Assembly: GCF_003935425.1 (NCBI RefSeq)
Contig: NZ_RHQN01000011.1
Coordinates: forward strand, 62,001 to 126,000
DNA: 64,000 nt
Direction: 5' to 3'
From: Pseudomonas sp. v388
GTDB lineage: Bacteria; Pseudomonadota; Gammaproteobacteria; Pseudomonadales; Pseudomonadaceae
Positions 28,230 through 37,508 of this stretch are shown one piece after another. Each line of letters opens with the position of its first letter. Positions within the stretch are counted from its first letter, which is position 1. Below the pieces are notes generated by a model. It did not search any database and was not told the origin of the DNA. It worked only from the letters and a program-made list of their open reading frames with translations. A program made the position numbers and the translations under genes.

Positions 28230-29270
28230 ATGACCCTTTTGCCTTCAGCAAAGACTCACAGCGCCCTTAGTCGTCAGTGGGAGCTGTTGCAACAGCTCCC
28301 CAAACGCGCCCCGGGTATTACAGTCAGTGAATTGCTGACCCGTTTAGTTGCTGCTGGTTACTCTATCAGCCGCCGCAGCATCGAACGCGACTTGCGCGAC
28401 CTGTCCACAGTATTTCCACTGCAGTGCAACGATAGCGGTACGCCATTCGGTTGGTACTGGAAGCCAGGCGTGAGCGTCGAATTGCAGGGCATCACCCTGA
28501 CCGAAGCCGTAAGTCTTTCGCTAGTCGAAGATGCCGTCCGCCCGCTGCTTCCGGGCAGTATGCTGAGCGTTCTGGAACCGCGCTTCGAGCACGCTCGGCA
28601 AAGACTCAAGGGCCTCAAAGATGGCAACCCCGCAGCCCGCTGGCCTGACAAGGTCGCCAGCGTTCGGCCGGATTTCAACCTTCGAGCCCCGGAAATTCGG
28701 GCTGAGACACTGGAGGCACTGCAGCACGCCCTCATCAGCGAGCAGCAGGTGCGCTGCCAATACTACTCGGCGCACAACAACAAACTCAGTGAACTGACCC
28801 TCAACCCCCTGGCCATTGTCCAGCGTGGCCTCGTAACCTATCTCATTGCTACCGCCGCGCCATACACCGATGTACGTCAGTTCGCAGTGCATCGCTTTCG
28901 AGCAGTAACGGGGCTCGATACGCCATGCCAAGGGCTGGAGTCGTTTGAGCTGAAAACATACCTTGCCACTGACGCTTTGCAATTTGGCAAACCGGAGAAG
29001 ATTCGTTTCAAGGCTTGGCTAAGCGAACACCAGGCGCGATTGATTAGAGAGACACCATTAAGCACGGACATGGTGCTGGAAGCGCTGTCGGACGGTTTTC
29101 AGGTGCGGGCGACCCTAAACAATACGTGGCAACTGCACTGGTGGATTTTGTCGCTGGGTGATTCGTTGGTGGTGCAGGAACCGGCAGAGTTGCGCCAGCA
29201 GATGAGAGACACATTGCGGCGGGCGGCAGCAGCGTATGGGCACGAAGAAGACAAGGTGAGCTCGGTGTAA
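28230..29270 (+). CDS. WYL-domain transcriptional regulator
   Basis: A 346-residue regulator. An N-terminal winged helix (about 10-80) includes LVAAGYSISRRSIERDLRDL. A WYL ligand-sensing domain (about 165-245) has VRCQYYSAHNNKLSELTLNP and YLIATAAPYTDVRQFAVHR. A WCX C-terminal domain ends the protein. WYL proteins often control phage-defence genes by sensing nucleotides or single-stranded nucleic acid. It follows the GTPase cassette in the same direction and may control it, but no operator was recognised. The ATG at 28230 has GAGG directly before it, so a TTG three codons on (28239) is a possible start. Confidence 0.88.
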   Translation: MTLLPSAKTHSALSRQWELLQQLPKRAPGITVSELLTRLVAAGYSISRRSIERDLRDLSTVFPLQCNDSGTPFGWYWKPGVSVELQGITLTEAVSLSLVEDAVRPLLPGSMLSVLEPRFEHARQRLKGLKDGNPAARWPDKVASVRPDFNLRAPEIRAETLEALQHALISEQQVRCQYYSAHNNKLSELTLNPLAIVQRGLVTYLIATAAPYTDVRQFAVHRFRAVTGLDTPCQGLESFELKTYLATDALQFGKPEKIRFKAWLSEHQARLIRETPLSTDMVLEALSDGFQVRATLNNTWQLHWWILSLGDSLVVQEPAELRQQMRDTLRRAAAAYGHEEDKVSSV

Positions 29271-29425
29271 TCCATCAGCCCAGTTGCCTGGACCCACTTA
29301 GCGAAGCACCAAAGGCATTGCTGTAGAGCGCTGCAATCGCCGTATGTGACGACGAAGGCAAAGCGGTGCGCGGCGGTATCCACTCCTGCGATGATTGAAG
29401 CATGGACGGCCAGGTATCACCCCTC

Positions 29426-29543
29426 AAGTTTGACCACTCGTTAATTCTTGCGGAATTGCACTCCACTTGACCACCCGTTTGCATTCGGCCTCACCAGTCA
29501 TTTGCATTCGTTTTGACCATCGACTGCATCGGATTTGACTAGT
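29426..29543. repeat. Left inverted transposon-end-like repeat array
   Basis: This stretch holds several copies of a motif related to TTTGCATTCGGCCT-ACCAGTCA and TTTGACCA. On the other side of the cold-shock-domain gene, at 31590-31680, the same sequence lies in inverted orientation with about 75-85% identity over some 85 bp. The left copy has an extra 20-odd bp internal repeat unit. It looks like the subterminal repeats of an insertion sequence, perhaps IS21-type, but no transposase gene is left. Confidence 0.6.
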
Positions 29544-29614
29544 ACGCTTTCTAACCATGACCGGCAGAGAACGGCAAAAAGCGGTCATCGAGTATCTACA
29601 AAAGCCCGGACTAC

Positions 29615-31435
29615 TCACTTCTTATTTACAGGTCCGCAACTGTCGAGATAGAAGCGCTTGGATAATTTATCGGGAATAATGCTGAAATTACATTGCTGAT
29701 TTTCGCACTTGGCATAGCGCTTATTCTTTCTTTTGTAGGAATCATACTCTTGTGATTCAAATAACTTGAGTGGTGATCCGCAGTCGGGACAAAGCCCGAC
29801 TGGATTGCTTTTGGCGTGATCCGAGCAGCAGCTACCACAGCCTTTGCAAATGTAGCGGCCGCTACTGCACTTTGCTTTACAGTCTCGCGAGTCAATAATG
29901 TGGTAGCAGTCGTAGCCCATGCAGTGATTTATATAGTGACCAACGTGATGTTCTAGACAAGCCGCATTTGGGCATCTGAAGACCGTCAGACGATACGCCG
30001 GTGCCATATTCTTTTTTACCAGTCTGCCATTTTCTATTGCGGTATATTCAACTCGAGCGTATTGCAAGTCTGGAAGCATTAAGGATGAGCACTGACGACA
30101 ATGAAGAGTCTTAAAAATCTCTCTCAGTCGATTGAGGTAGCCAGCAAGTTTGATGGGGAAATCACGGGTTGTCGGCTTTTTTTCGGTCAGATAGTTGATG
30201 CCGTAATGAGAGAACCAGTCATAAATGGTGAAGTCACAATAGTTTTTTGGCTCTGTAAGGCCAACCACTTTAGGGCGTGTGCACTCACGCCCCCGGCAAA
30301 GAAACATCTCTTGTTTTTCCCAATAAACTGCTTCACAGGAAAGCGATTGGTTGATCGTGCCACATGCAGGGAACAACTCAAGGATTTCGCTGACCTGCTG
30401 TGAAGGGTCAATTTTTCCGGATGAAATTGCCTCCCACAAACGTCCCATAAACAGGCTGTAAACGTTATCCAGCGGGTTGCCGGCCAAAATCAGGCTGAAT
30501 ATTTCTTTCAGTACGAAACTGTCAAGTTTCGATTGCAGGTGCTCATTGGTGTCGTACAGGCTTATAAATTTCAGATCCTTTTCGTGCAGATACTTCTTGA
30601 ATTGGTAGTAGCTGAAGATCGATCCGATAAGCGGATGCTTCATAATACCGCCACTGGGAAGCGTTTTATTTTTAATATACTGCGTCAGGTATTCCGGTAG
30701 CTTCACGGATTGGGAGTATATTTTGTTTACATACGAATCCATTGAGGCTCGCATGCTCTCTGAAAAGCTACCGTCTTCGTCCACATCTTCAATGTAGCCA
30801 GCCAGCAGACAAAACATTCTAAGGTCTGGTGGGAAATTTCCGGCGGTGTTTTGTACAAGGCGCACAGCCTCCGCCGGCTCAAGGGCCTGCAGATGGTTTG
30901 CCATTTGCTCAGCGTGCTGGCCGATGTACGGTGTCGGTAGTGACGACCACTCGATGTCCCATAACGGTTTTATGAGGCCTTTAGCTTCAAGGAACTCGAT
31001 ATTCTGCCGCCACTCGCGTTTCCAACGAAGTATGGTCAGCAGTTTCTTCAGGCCAACCCTATCTATGAGCTCTTGAGCGTTAGGGCCTCTGGCGGAGCTT
31101 AAATCAGCACTGATCCTTGATGTTATGAATTCACTTATTGCTTCTGCGACGGACATTTTGGGTCCACTAGTGATTTTTTCAAGCAGTTCAAGTTGCTTAT
31201 CGCGGGGCACGTCAGTCAAGGCATTGGCGTTATTGGCGGACCATTTGCCTTTCTGCTCTTCCAGTTCAAAATAAACAAGCTGACTCTCGACAGGCTTGCC
31301 ATGACCAAGCCATTGACTTTGATGAAGGAACACATCTCTACCGGATACGCCCTCCAAAAAACCAAATTTGTTCTCAGCGTCTTTGGCTTTATTGTAACCA
31401 CCAAACCATTTCACAACTCCCGCGCTTGCTGACAT
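29615..31435 (-). CDS. Cold-shock-domain and zinc-ribbon protein of unknown function
   Basis: A 606-residue protein with GGAG 8 nt before the ATG. Residues 1-75 look like a cold-shock (nucleic-acid binding) domain: GVVKWFGGYNKAKDAENKFG, FLEG, DVFLHQSQW. The middle (about 90-380) is helical with no recognised motif. The C-terminal part (about 385-600) has many CxxC pairs (CRQC, CPNAAC, CKGCGSCC, CPDCG, CENQQC), suggesting several zinc ribbons. The base composition is clearly more AT-rich than the core genes. It is flanked by inverted transposon-end-like repeats, so it may be a passenger gene. A nucleic-acid-directed defence role is possible but unproven. Confidence 0.75.
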   Translation of the reverse strand: MSASAGVVKWFGGYNKAKDAENKFGFLEGVSGRDVFLHQSQWLGHGKPVESQLVYFELEEQKGKWSANNANALTDVPRDKQLELLEKITSGPKMSVAEAISEFITSRISADLSSARGPNAQELIDRVGLKKLLTILRWKREWRQNIEFLEAKGLIKPLWDIEWSSLPTPYIGQHAEQMANHLQALEPAEAVRLVQNTAGNFPPDLRMFCLLAGYIEDVDEDGSFSESMRASMDSYVNKIYSQSVKLPEYLTQYIKNKTLPSGGIMKHPLIGSIFSYYQFKKYLHEKDLKFISLYDTNEHLQSKLDSFVLKEIFSLILAGNPLDNVYSLFMGRLWEAISSGKIDPSQQVSEILELFPACGTINQSLSCEAVYWEKQEMFLCRGRECTRPKVVGLTEPKNYCDFTIYDWFSHYGINYLTEKKPTTRDFPIKLAGYLNRLREIFKTLHCRQCSSLMLPDLQYARVEYTAIENGRLVKKNMAPAYRLTVFRCPNAACLEHHVGHYINHCMGYDCYHIIDSRDCKAKCSSGRYICKGCGSCCSDHAKSNPVGLCPDCGSPLKLFESQEYDSYKRKNKRYAKCENQQCNFSIIPDKLSKRFYLDSCGPVNKK

Positions 31436-31589
31436 TGCTTTACTCCGAAGTCCCGCCGGTTACTGCGTATGTTCCACTATTCCTCTCAACGCCACGCCAC
31501 ACAAGAGGGGGGCTGAATTGCCCTTGATTCTGTAGACACAAATGACTGGCAGCTATGGGGCGCTCTCTCCCGGTCGTGTCCGCGAAGTA

Positions 31590-31680
31590 TGCTGGTCAAA
31601 TCCGATGCAAATGACTGGTCAGGCCGAATGCAAATGGGTGGGCAAGTCTGTGCAATTACCCAATTCTGACCAAGAGTTAA
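31590..31680. repeat. Right inverted transposon-end-like repeat array
   Basis: Contains GGTCAAATCCGATGCAAATG and GGCCGAATGCAAATGGGTGG, the reverse complement of motifs in the array at 29426-29543. Together the two bracket the cold-shock-domain gene. The region 31436-31770 holds no gene otherwise. Confidence 0.6.
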
Positions 31681-31770
31681 AGCTCTGCCTGCGGTGACAC
31701 CGTCTTGTTGCCAACGCGTTCACGGCGCCCCCTCATCGATAAAGGCGCACCTGTACGGCCGAGCAGGCAT

Positions 31771-31980
31771 CTAATGCACACTGCCCAAGCCCCGAGCCTC
31801 GAGAATCATGTGGTCAAGCAGTGCGAGCATGTCGTCGACATCAATTTCCTGGAACCGGCCATTCGTATCCTGATCAAGGATCATGGCGGCGAATTCTTCG
31901 CTGTACTCGACCACTGCCTCAGCTTCAACCTCCGCGAGTGATCGGTCATCCGGGTGACTGTCAGTTTCATCGTTACGCAT
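31771..31980 (-). CDS. Small acidic hypothetical protein
   Basis: A 69-residue, strongly acidic protein (MRNDETDSHPDDRSLAEVEA...) with GAGG about 8 nt upstream of the ATG. The pattern FQEIDVDDMLALLDHMILEA suggests one amphipathic helix. No family was recognised. It reads in the same direction as the small ORFs that follow the McrBC-like pair. Confidence 0.5.
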   Translation of the reverse strand: MRNDETDSHPDDRSLAEVEAEAVVEYSEEFAAMILDQDTNGRFQEIDVDDMLALLDHMILEARGLGSVH

Positions 31981-32006
31981 CGCGAACCTCGCAACTAGAT
32001 GGGGCT

Positions 32007-32207
32007 TCAGTTGAATGGTTGCACCAGCTTGGCTTTAAAAATCTCCAGCCCCGTCGCAGGCCAGACATCCAGGTCGACGTGCTGGCATGAAGGGCAAGCC
32101 GAGAACCAATCTTTGCCCTCACGCAGCGCATCGCTGGGTGGCACCGTTGTTTTATGCCAGTGGCATTGAGGGCAAGTGAATGTGAAGGGATGGGGCGGCC
32201 AGGGCAT
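32007..32207 (-). CDS. Small zinc-ribbon-like protein
   Basis: A 66-residue protein with two cysteine pairs, CPQC near the N-terminus and CPSC at about residue 38, which would fit one zinc ribbon. No further family match. It lies 26 bp upstream of the acidic small gene in the same direction. It may be a real short gene of the McrBC-like operon; the ribosome site (AGGT) is weak. Confidence 0.5.
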   Translation of the reverse strand: MPWPPHPFTFTCPQCHWHKTTVPPSDALREGKDWFSACPSCQHVDLDVWPATGLEIFKAKLVQPFN

Positions 32208-32259
32208 AGAGATAACCTGTTAGTCTTAAATTTAATGGAGTAGTGGACACCGTACTGTG

Positions 32260-32379
32260 TCAGGCCGAATCACCGGCGCGCTTGTCCAGTTCCTGTTTCA
32301 TCTCGCTGTATTCACGAAAGAACTCATAGCCCTTTTTTACAACGACGATGACGCCAATAATTGCGAACAGATTTTTCAT
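32260..32379 (-). CDS. Very small single-span membrane protein (39 residues)
   Basis: Starting at 32379, this frame codes for MKNLFAIIGVIVVVKKGYEF followed by a charged helical tail ending AGDSA. Residues 3-14 are hydrophobic, followed by Lys-Lys and an amphipathic charged part. AGGG lies about 9 nt before the ATG. It is short, so the call rests on the clear membrane-anchor pattern and on its place after two other membrane protein genes. Confidence 0.5.
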   Translation of the reverse strand: MKNLFAIIGVIVVVKKGYEFFREYSEMKQELDKRAGDSA

Positions 32380-32491
32380 GCTGCGGTCCCTTATGATTGG
32401 CTGATGAGGCGAGCATGAGGGAGCAGCGCGACAAGACACGTCGCGATCGGATGATCCGTCGGTGTTTTGCTGACTACCGCCCCCTGCCCCC

Positions 32492-33052
32492 TTACTCCTG
32501 CAAGAGCCCGTTTACCAATCGATAAGCCTCAGGCAACGCCATCTTCCCGCCTTCGACCGCCTCGATCAGCCGCAGCGCCTTATCTGCACTGATGACATCT
32601 TTCTCGATCACCTCGCGAAGTGACGAAATAAACCCTGACTTATCCAACAGCGTGACAGCCCCCATGCGCTCCTTGGCTTCCATCTCAGCCAACCGCTCCT
32701 GATAGACCAGCAACAACTCCTCCTTGCGGCCCTCTGACATTGCACCTCCGCGAATCCAGCGCGAGACGCCGTAGGCCAGAACGCCACCGGCTGCCGCAGC
32801 ACCTAGTGCCCAGCCAAGTGGCGTCGCCGCCACGGCAGTGACACCCACCCAACCGGCGGCTGTGGTGAGAACCGGAATACTGGTCGCACCCGCGATACTC
32901 GCCACCGTGCCTGCTGCAGCGGCGCCGAGGCCGATACCGAGCGTGCTGATGCCCACCTCCCCCAGGATGCGGGCACGATCGTGGGGCCTGCGTTCAAGCT
33001 CATCAATGACCTTGAGCAGTTGCTTCTTGCTGACATTCGGTGGCCGACTCAT
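32492..33052 (-). CDS. Glycine-rich membrane protein 2 after the McrBC-like pair
   Basis: A 186-residue protein. The N-terminal 35 residues are charged (RPHDRARILGEVG). Then come two hydrophobic Gly/Ala-rich segments (about 36-60 and 68-92, for example LGIGLGAAAAGTVASIAG and TPLGWALGAAAAGGVLAYGV), a pattern like glycine-zipper membrane proteins. The C-terminal half is helical and charged. It overlaps the gene before it by 4 nt (ATGA), so the pair is coupled. Family unknown; it could be a membrane-acting partner or an immunity factor of the McrBC-like operon. Confidence 0.7.
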   Translation of the reverse strand: MSRPPNVSKKQLLKVIDELERRPHDRARILGEVGISTLGIGLGAAAAGTVASIAGATSIPVLTTAAGWVGVTAVAATPLGWALGAAAAGGVLAYGVSRWIRGGAMSEGRKEELLLVYQERLAEMEAKERMGAVTLLDKSGFISSLREVIEKDVISADKALRLIEAVEGGKMALPEAYRLVNGLLQE

Positions 33053-33562
33053 GAAGTTTTCGCCGATGCAAATTCAGCCATGATGATCTGAAACGTCTCA
33101 ATGAACAGATCAAAGTACGTTCGGGCCATTTCGATCAGGTTCTGAGGAAGCTCCTCCAGGCTCACCCCTCTGCCGTTCCCGTCCGGATGCTTATCGCGTT
33201 GATGGCCGGTGACCGCGATCATCAGGCCAAGCAGTGCACCCAGGGGCGCCAATATCGAGCCGAGCAACGGAGTCGCGGTAACCAGCGAAGCAATAGCGGC
33301 GCCCAACACGGTGCCAATAGCCAGGTTCTTATGCGCCGTAATGAAGTCGCGCAACTTCATCACGATCAGCTTGCCGATGGAGACAACCTTGTTACCTATG
33401 CGCTGAGTCACGTTAACCAGCTCTTTGAGCCGTACGGCGATTTCGGGCGACAGACCGCACCCGCAACCAGATATAAAGATCGCTGCTGGCCATGGAATCA
33501 CTTTCGGCTTGCATGAGTGCAAGCTCCAGCTCGGCTTGAGCCTTTGAAATGAGTGTTGTCAT
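33049..33562 (-). CDS. Glycine-rich membrane protein 1, with a probable frameshift
   Basis: The main frame (33049-33522) codes for a protein with a hydrophobic hairpin (IGTVLGAAIASLVTATPLLG and ILAPLGALLGLMIAV) and a charged C-terminus. Its own first ATG has no ribosome site. An overlapping frame one nucleotide away begins at 33562 behind a strong AAAGGAAA site and codes for MTTLISKAQAELELALMQAE. The two frames join naturally near 33450-33480, before LSPEIAVRLKELV. So the gene probably starts at 33562 and carries a one-base frameshift, a sequencing error or a programmed shift. It follows mcrC by 70 bp. Confidence 0.6.
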
Positions 33563-33632
33563 CGCGTTTCCTTTTAGAGCGTTCCGTGATTTTTCATCCA
33601 GCACTTGCTGAAGTCGTTTCTCCAGCTGTCCA

Positions 33633-35240
33633 TCACCCGTCAGTGGCGCAGGAAATTACCGTCATGGAATGCTCCACTGATTCAGCGTCAGCACAGCCCA
33701 CCCAAAAGGGCCGTAGCACCACATCCAGCCCGCTGTGTTCAACGCTCAGCTCCGCGACGCCAACACCATTGTCTTTCCGGTAATTCATCGTCTCCAACAA
33801 TGGAGCGCCTCCTCCACGGGGTACCAGCAATAACGATAAGTCCGGTTTATGCCCGTCCCAACGCAAGCAGTCCCGGTACAAGTGCGCAGACTCCATGCCT
33901 TGCAGCACCCATTCGCGATCAACTCGGTACTTGGCATCCATTACAATGAATGAGCGCCCAGCCGGACTTTTCACGGTGACAACAATGTCAGGGCGGCGCT
34001 CTCCGGAAATGCTGGAAAAGCAGTGGTTGGCTGGCCGGTCAAACGCAGGGCAGCGTACCTGTAGCCAGACATCGACCTGTGTGTCGCTACTCCTTCCCTC
34101 GCAACGTACGACGTCCACACGTGAGCCGGGCCATCGGTAACTCCACTGCAGGCCGGGATAGATCGACTTCATCTTGCCGACCACTTGGAGGTAGCACCAA
34201 CGCTCATAGATCTCCCACGTCGGACTGATCCACAAACGCTCTCCCTCGCTGCTGCCATCAATACCCGGGCGCAGCAGGTACCAACCATAGCGATAAGCCC
34301 GAGCGTATGCAGGATGAGCGGAAATCGCGTTAAGCCCTGCAGCGTTAATACGAGGCTGACGCAGGGAACAGAAGGGTTCCTTGCGCTGGATCCTCCGAAG
34401 GGCGCTGTGCAAGCCTTCGAGGAACTCAATACGGCGCCCAAGCCGTGGGGCCAATGCGGAGCGAGCACCCGTATCACGCTCCTGATCAATGAGCTTTTGC
34501 AATCCGGCAATCACCTGCCGGCTGCGTCGCAGAGTATCTCCAAGGACAACAGCCAACGCCTGGTTGGCTGGGTTATCGAGGTCCTCGAAAACACTGGGCA
34601 CATCAAAGTGCAGTACCTCACCACTGGCATTAGCCTGCTCGATATTATAGAGCAACGCCGTAGCCGCAGGGTCTTGCAAGGCACGACGCAAGGTCTGGCG
34701 ATCAATCCGACGCAATTGATGCGCTGGCCGTAATGTGCGCTCTCGGTGTAACCGGGTTAGCGGCTTGCGCAAGACTTCGGCGAACGCCGACAATAGCTCA
34801 GGACCATAACGTTTCAGCCGGGCATATTGCAGATGTGGATCGCTGGTTCGACCTTCGCGCCCCACCTCCAGCTGTGCGTATTCGTTTCCCAACAGCAAAC
34901 GTGTATCGAAGGCAAGAAGTTCATCGAGCATCGCTGCGAACGAAACCTCGCCGAGCTTGCATTGATCCGGGGCCACATCAAAGTGGTAGGTCGCTACGAC
35001 TTTGCCACTGCCATCAACCAACTCAGCGATGACTTTGCCTGCATAGAAACCCGGTTGCCATCGCCAAGCGTCAAATGCCTCATGACGCGAGGTCTCCAAC
35101 GGCTCATCGTCAACAAACAAGCGCCACTCTGGGACAGTCTCAAAATAGTAGATGCCGCGCTCCATGAAACCTGAGGCCAGAACATCGGGGCTGACAGTGA
35201 ACGCGCAGCCTTGTTTGTCGATGCATCGAATAATCGCCAT
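33633..35240 (-). CDS. McrC-like DUF2357 nuclease subunit
   Basis: A 535-residue protein. The N-terminal half matches DUF2357 in style (beta-rich start, then LHRERTLRPAHQLRRIDRQT). The C-terminal part contains a PD-(D/E)xK nuclease core: RRPDIVVTV at about residue 417 and FIVMDAKYR at about 432, followed by a conserved Tyr/Arg region (HLYRDCLRW). In type IV systems McrC cuts DNA when driven by McrB. It starts 3 nt after the McrB-like stop, so the two are translated together. The target modification cannot be read from the sequence. Confidence 0.82.
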   Translation of the reverse strand: MAIIRCIDKQGCAFTVSPDVLASGFMERGIYYFETVPEWRLFVDDEPLETSRHEAFDAWRWQPGFYAGKVIAELVDGSGKVVATYHFDVAPDQCKLGEVSFAAMLDELLAFDTRLLLGNEYAQLEVGREGRTSDPHLQYARLKRYGPELLSAFAEVLRKPLTRLHRERTLRPAHQLRRIDRQTLRRALQDPAATALLYNIEQANASGEVLHFDVPSVFEDLDNPANQALAVVLGDTLRRSRQVIAGLQKLIDQERDTGARSALAPRLGRRIEFLEGLHSALRRIQRKEPFCSLRQPRINAAGLNAISAHPAYARAYRYGWYLLRPGIDGSSEGERLWISPTWEIYERWCYLQVVGKMKSIYPGLQWSYRWPGSRVDVVRCEGRSSDTQVDVWLQVRCPAFDRPANHCFSSISGERRPDIVVTVKSPAGRSFIVMDAKYRVDREWVLQGMESAHLYRDCLRWDGHKPDLSLLLVPRGGGAPLLETMNYRKDNGVGVAELSVEHSGLDVVLRPFWVGCADAESVEHSMTVISCATDG

Positions 35241-35243
35241 GTT

Positions 35244-37508
35244 TCAGCGCCAGAACCGGGCAGAACCCAAAGAGCGCAAATCATCGTGCAATTCGGCGAC
35301 TTTTGCTGCCGAGTCCGCCAGTTTCATATCCCGCAACAGAGCGCTGGTGTCCGCGAAAGCGGCCTGGACCCGCGGTGTGTCTTCACCGCGCAGTTTTGGC
35401 AGGACTTTGGCGTAGATGGCTTGATCCAAAGCTCTATCAAAGTCAATCACACCACCGCGTTCGGCCTGCTCGATGTAGCCGATAACATCATGGATCGTCC
35501 GCCAGCCGAAATGCAGTCGGGCCGGGCGCAAGGCCTTGACCAAACCTTTGAGCGTGTCGCGCACTCTAACAACTTGTTCTTCGGCCAAAGCGCTGGTTTT
35601 CCAGCCAGGAAACGCTTCAACATCGATGTCCCAGAACTCGATCACTGCTGCCCGATCGAGCACCTTGTCGCTCAGACCATGTGTCGTTTCATCCATATTC
35701 ACGGTGCCAATGATCACCAGGTTGCTCGGGTACTTGATGGTCGCCGGCACACCGCAGATATCATTGTCCTGAGCATGGAGCTCAATTTGATCACCTGTCT
35801 CCATGGCCGAAAGCAGCGGTGCCAAATATTGCTCCGGGTGCGAAAGGTTCATTTCGTCCAGCACAACCGTGTATGGACGCTCGGTGTCGGAACTGGCTCT
35901 AAGCAGGAAATCGACGAAAGCCGTACGTACGTAGCTCTCGCTATTCAAGGGATTGACGTAACCAAGCAGACACGAGGGATCATGCCAGCCTGGCTGGACG
36001 GGAACTGTAAGCAAGCCCTCTGCCTGATTGGTTTGCCCCTCGTGCAACGCAAGCGCATACCCCCGAGCCAGTACCGTCTTACCAGCACCGCTGAGCCCTG
36101 TGAGTACGGCGAAGTGACGGCGCGGATGGCTCCAGAGTCCCGCGTCAAGGCGAGCAACCAGACCGATCGGAAAGGCGATATCTTCGGGGAAACTACGCTG
36201 GATGGTTTCCAGCGAGGGTCGCTCAAACGGCACAGCCTCCTCACTGTATGGCACCACGCTGGTTGAAACGGCCCCAGCCTCTGGAGTAAGTGATTGGGGT
36301 TCCCAGTAGATTTGCGCTGCCCAAGTTTCACCGAGTTCGGTCAGGTGCAGCAGTTTGTCTGCACGGGTTTCGACCAATTGCAGGGCACGCAGCCAAAAGG
36401 TCAGACTGGTCAATGCTCGATCGCTGGTCCACCCGGGGTTGACCTTTCTCAACGCGTCATTCAACGCACTGACGGACATTGGGCCGATTCGCAATGCATA
36501 GAGCATGTGATCAAACCCGAGAACGCGGGTCAGCAACCAGTCCGATACTTCATCAGGTTCGCCAGAATCTAGCAGTCCCTCACCTCGCGGTGTCAGATGG
36601 ATTTCGTCGCCTTGAGCCCGCAGAACACCCCATTCGGCAATGAGTGAATTGAGTTGTGTTCGGATACTCGAAGTCGCGTGACTTGGGTTGATCGAGCGCA
36701 TGTGCTCCACCAAATCTTCTCGCTTGCATCCCTCTTTGGCGAACTCAATGATCGCCCTGATGGTCGCGATACCACCACCAATGGCGAGCATGCCGCGACG
36801 TCGGCGCTCAGCAGGTAAAGGATTCAAGCGCTCCTGACCTGTAGCGGGGTCTGCGATTTCCGTGGCCTCGGTTTCCTGCTCCCTTACGAATTTCATGTAG
36901 AGCAGCCAAGGCAGAGTCATGCGCTCCAGCGTCGGTATTGATAGTCCTTTTTCTCGCTCGCCCAAAACATCGTCCAGGCGCTCAAGCACACTCCGATGCA
37001 GAGAAAGCTCACGCTCGGTGCCTCCTACACCTATCAACGAAGCCAAAGTACGCAACTTCGGGTAGTGAGCGAGTGTGGTCAGTTCGGTTGGGCACAACGC
37101 TGCAAAAAGACGATACTTTTTAAGCCTCGGATTGCGTCGCACAAGGGGAGGAGCAACTAGTTGGTTCAACTCGCGCCAGCCTTCCTTGAGCACCTGATCT
37201 TGAAGGTGAATATCACCAGTTTTGAGCGATGCCCGAATACTCCAAAGGCATTGGGCGACTCCAGGATCGGCGATCACCTCAGACACATTGACCGTGCCCA
37301 TGCCCGTTTTTGTAATGACCTCACTTTCCCACAGCAGCTCTTGAAACGCTGTACTACAAAACTCCTCCTGATCAGCGTCTTGTACTTTACGAAGGAACTC
37401 CGACAGCTTTTTCAGCCAGCTCTGATACCAAGGCAGCTCACGATTGTGAGCCAATACCGCCTCACAGGCTGCCTTCAGATTTGCGTTATCCTTCAGATCT
37501 ACCGCCAC
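35244..37508 (-). CDS. McrB-like AAA+ ATPase/GTPase
   Basis: A 754-residue protein. The C-terminal AAA+ module has Walker A GLSGAGKTVLARG at about residue 467-480, Walker B VVLDEMNLSHPEQYLAPLL at about 548 and the McrB-type segment GTVNMDETTHGLSDKVLDRA. The N-terminal 400 residues contain a region with several helix-turn-helix-like stretches (LVEHMRSINPSHATSSIRTQ, LTPRGEGLLDSGEP) and probably hold the target-recognition part. It starts with GTG (AGGGG upstream). With the DUF2357 gene it forms a two-gene type IV restriction-like module. Confidence 0.82.
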   Translation of the reverse strand: MAVDLKDNANLKAACEAVLAHNRELPWYQSWLKKLSEFLRKVQDADQEEFCSTAFQELLWESEVITKTGMGTVNVSEVIADPGVAQCLWSIRASLKTGDIHLQDQVLKEGWRELNQLVAPPLVRRNPRLKKYRLFAALCPTELTTLAHYPKLRTLASLIGVGGTERELSLHRSVLERLDDVLGEREKGLSIPTLERMTLPWLLYMKFVREQETEATEIADPATGQERLNPLPAERRRRGMLAIGGGIATIRAIIEFAKEGCKREDLVEHMRSINPSHATSSIRTQLNSLIAEWGVLRAQGDEIHLTPRGEGLLDSGEPDEVSDWLLTRVLGFDHMLYALRIGPMSVSALNDALRKVNPGWTSDRALTSLTFWLRALQLVETRADKLLHLTELGETWAAQIYWEPQSLTPEAGAVSTSVVPYSEEAVPFERPSLETIQRSFPEDIAFPIGLVARLDAGLWSHPRRHFAVLTGLSGAGKTVLARGYALALHEGQTNQAEGLLTVPVQPGWHDPSCLLGYVNPLNSESYVRTAFVDFLLRASSDTERPYTVVLDEMNLSHPEQYLAPLLSAMETGDQIELHAQDNDICGVPATIKYPSNLVIIGTVNMDETTHGLSDKVLDRAAVIEFWDIDVEAFPGWKTSALAEEQVVRVRDTLKGLVKALRPARLHFGWRTIHDVIGYIEQAERGGVIDFDRALDQAIYAKVLPKLRGEDTPRVQAAFADTSALLRDMKLADSAAKVAELHDDLRSLGSARFWR

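Noticed and set aside
29558-29620. ATGACCGGCAGAGAACGGCA as the start of a transposase gene near the left repeat array
   Set aside because: The frame has no transposase-like continuation and runs into the end of the cold-shock-domain gene.
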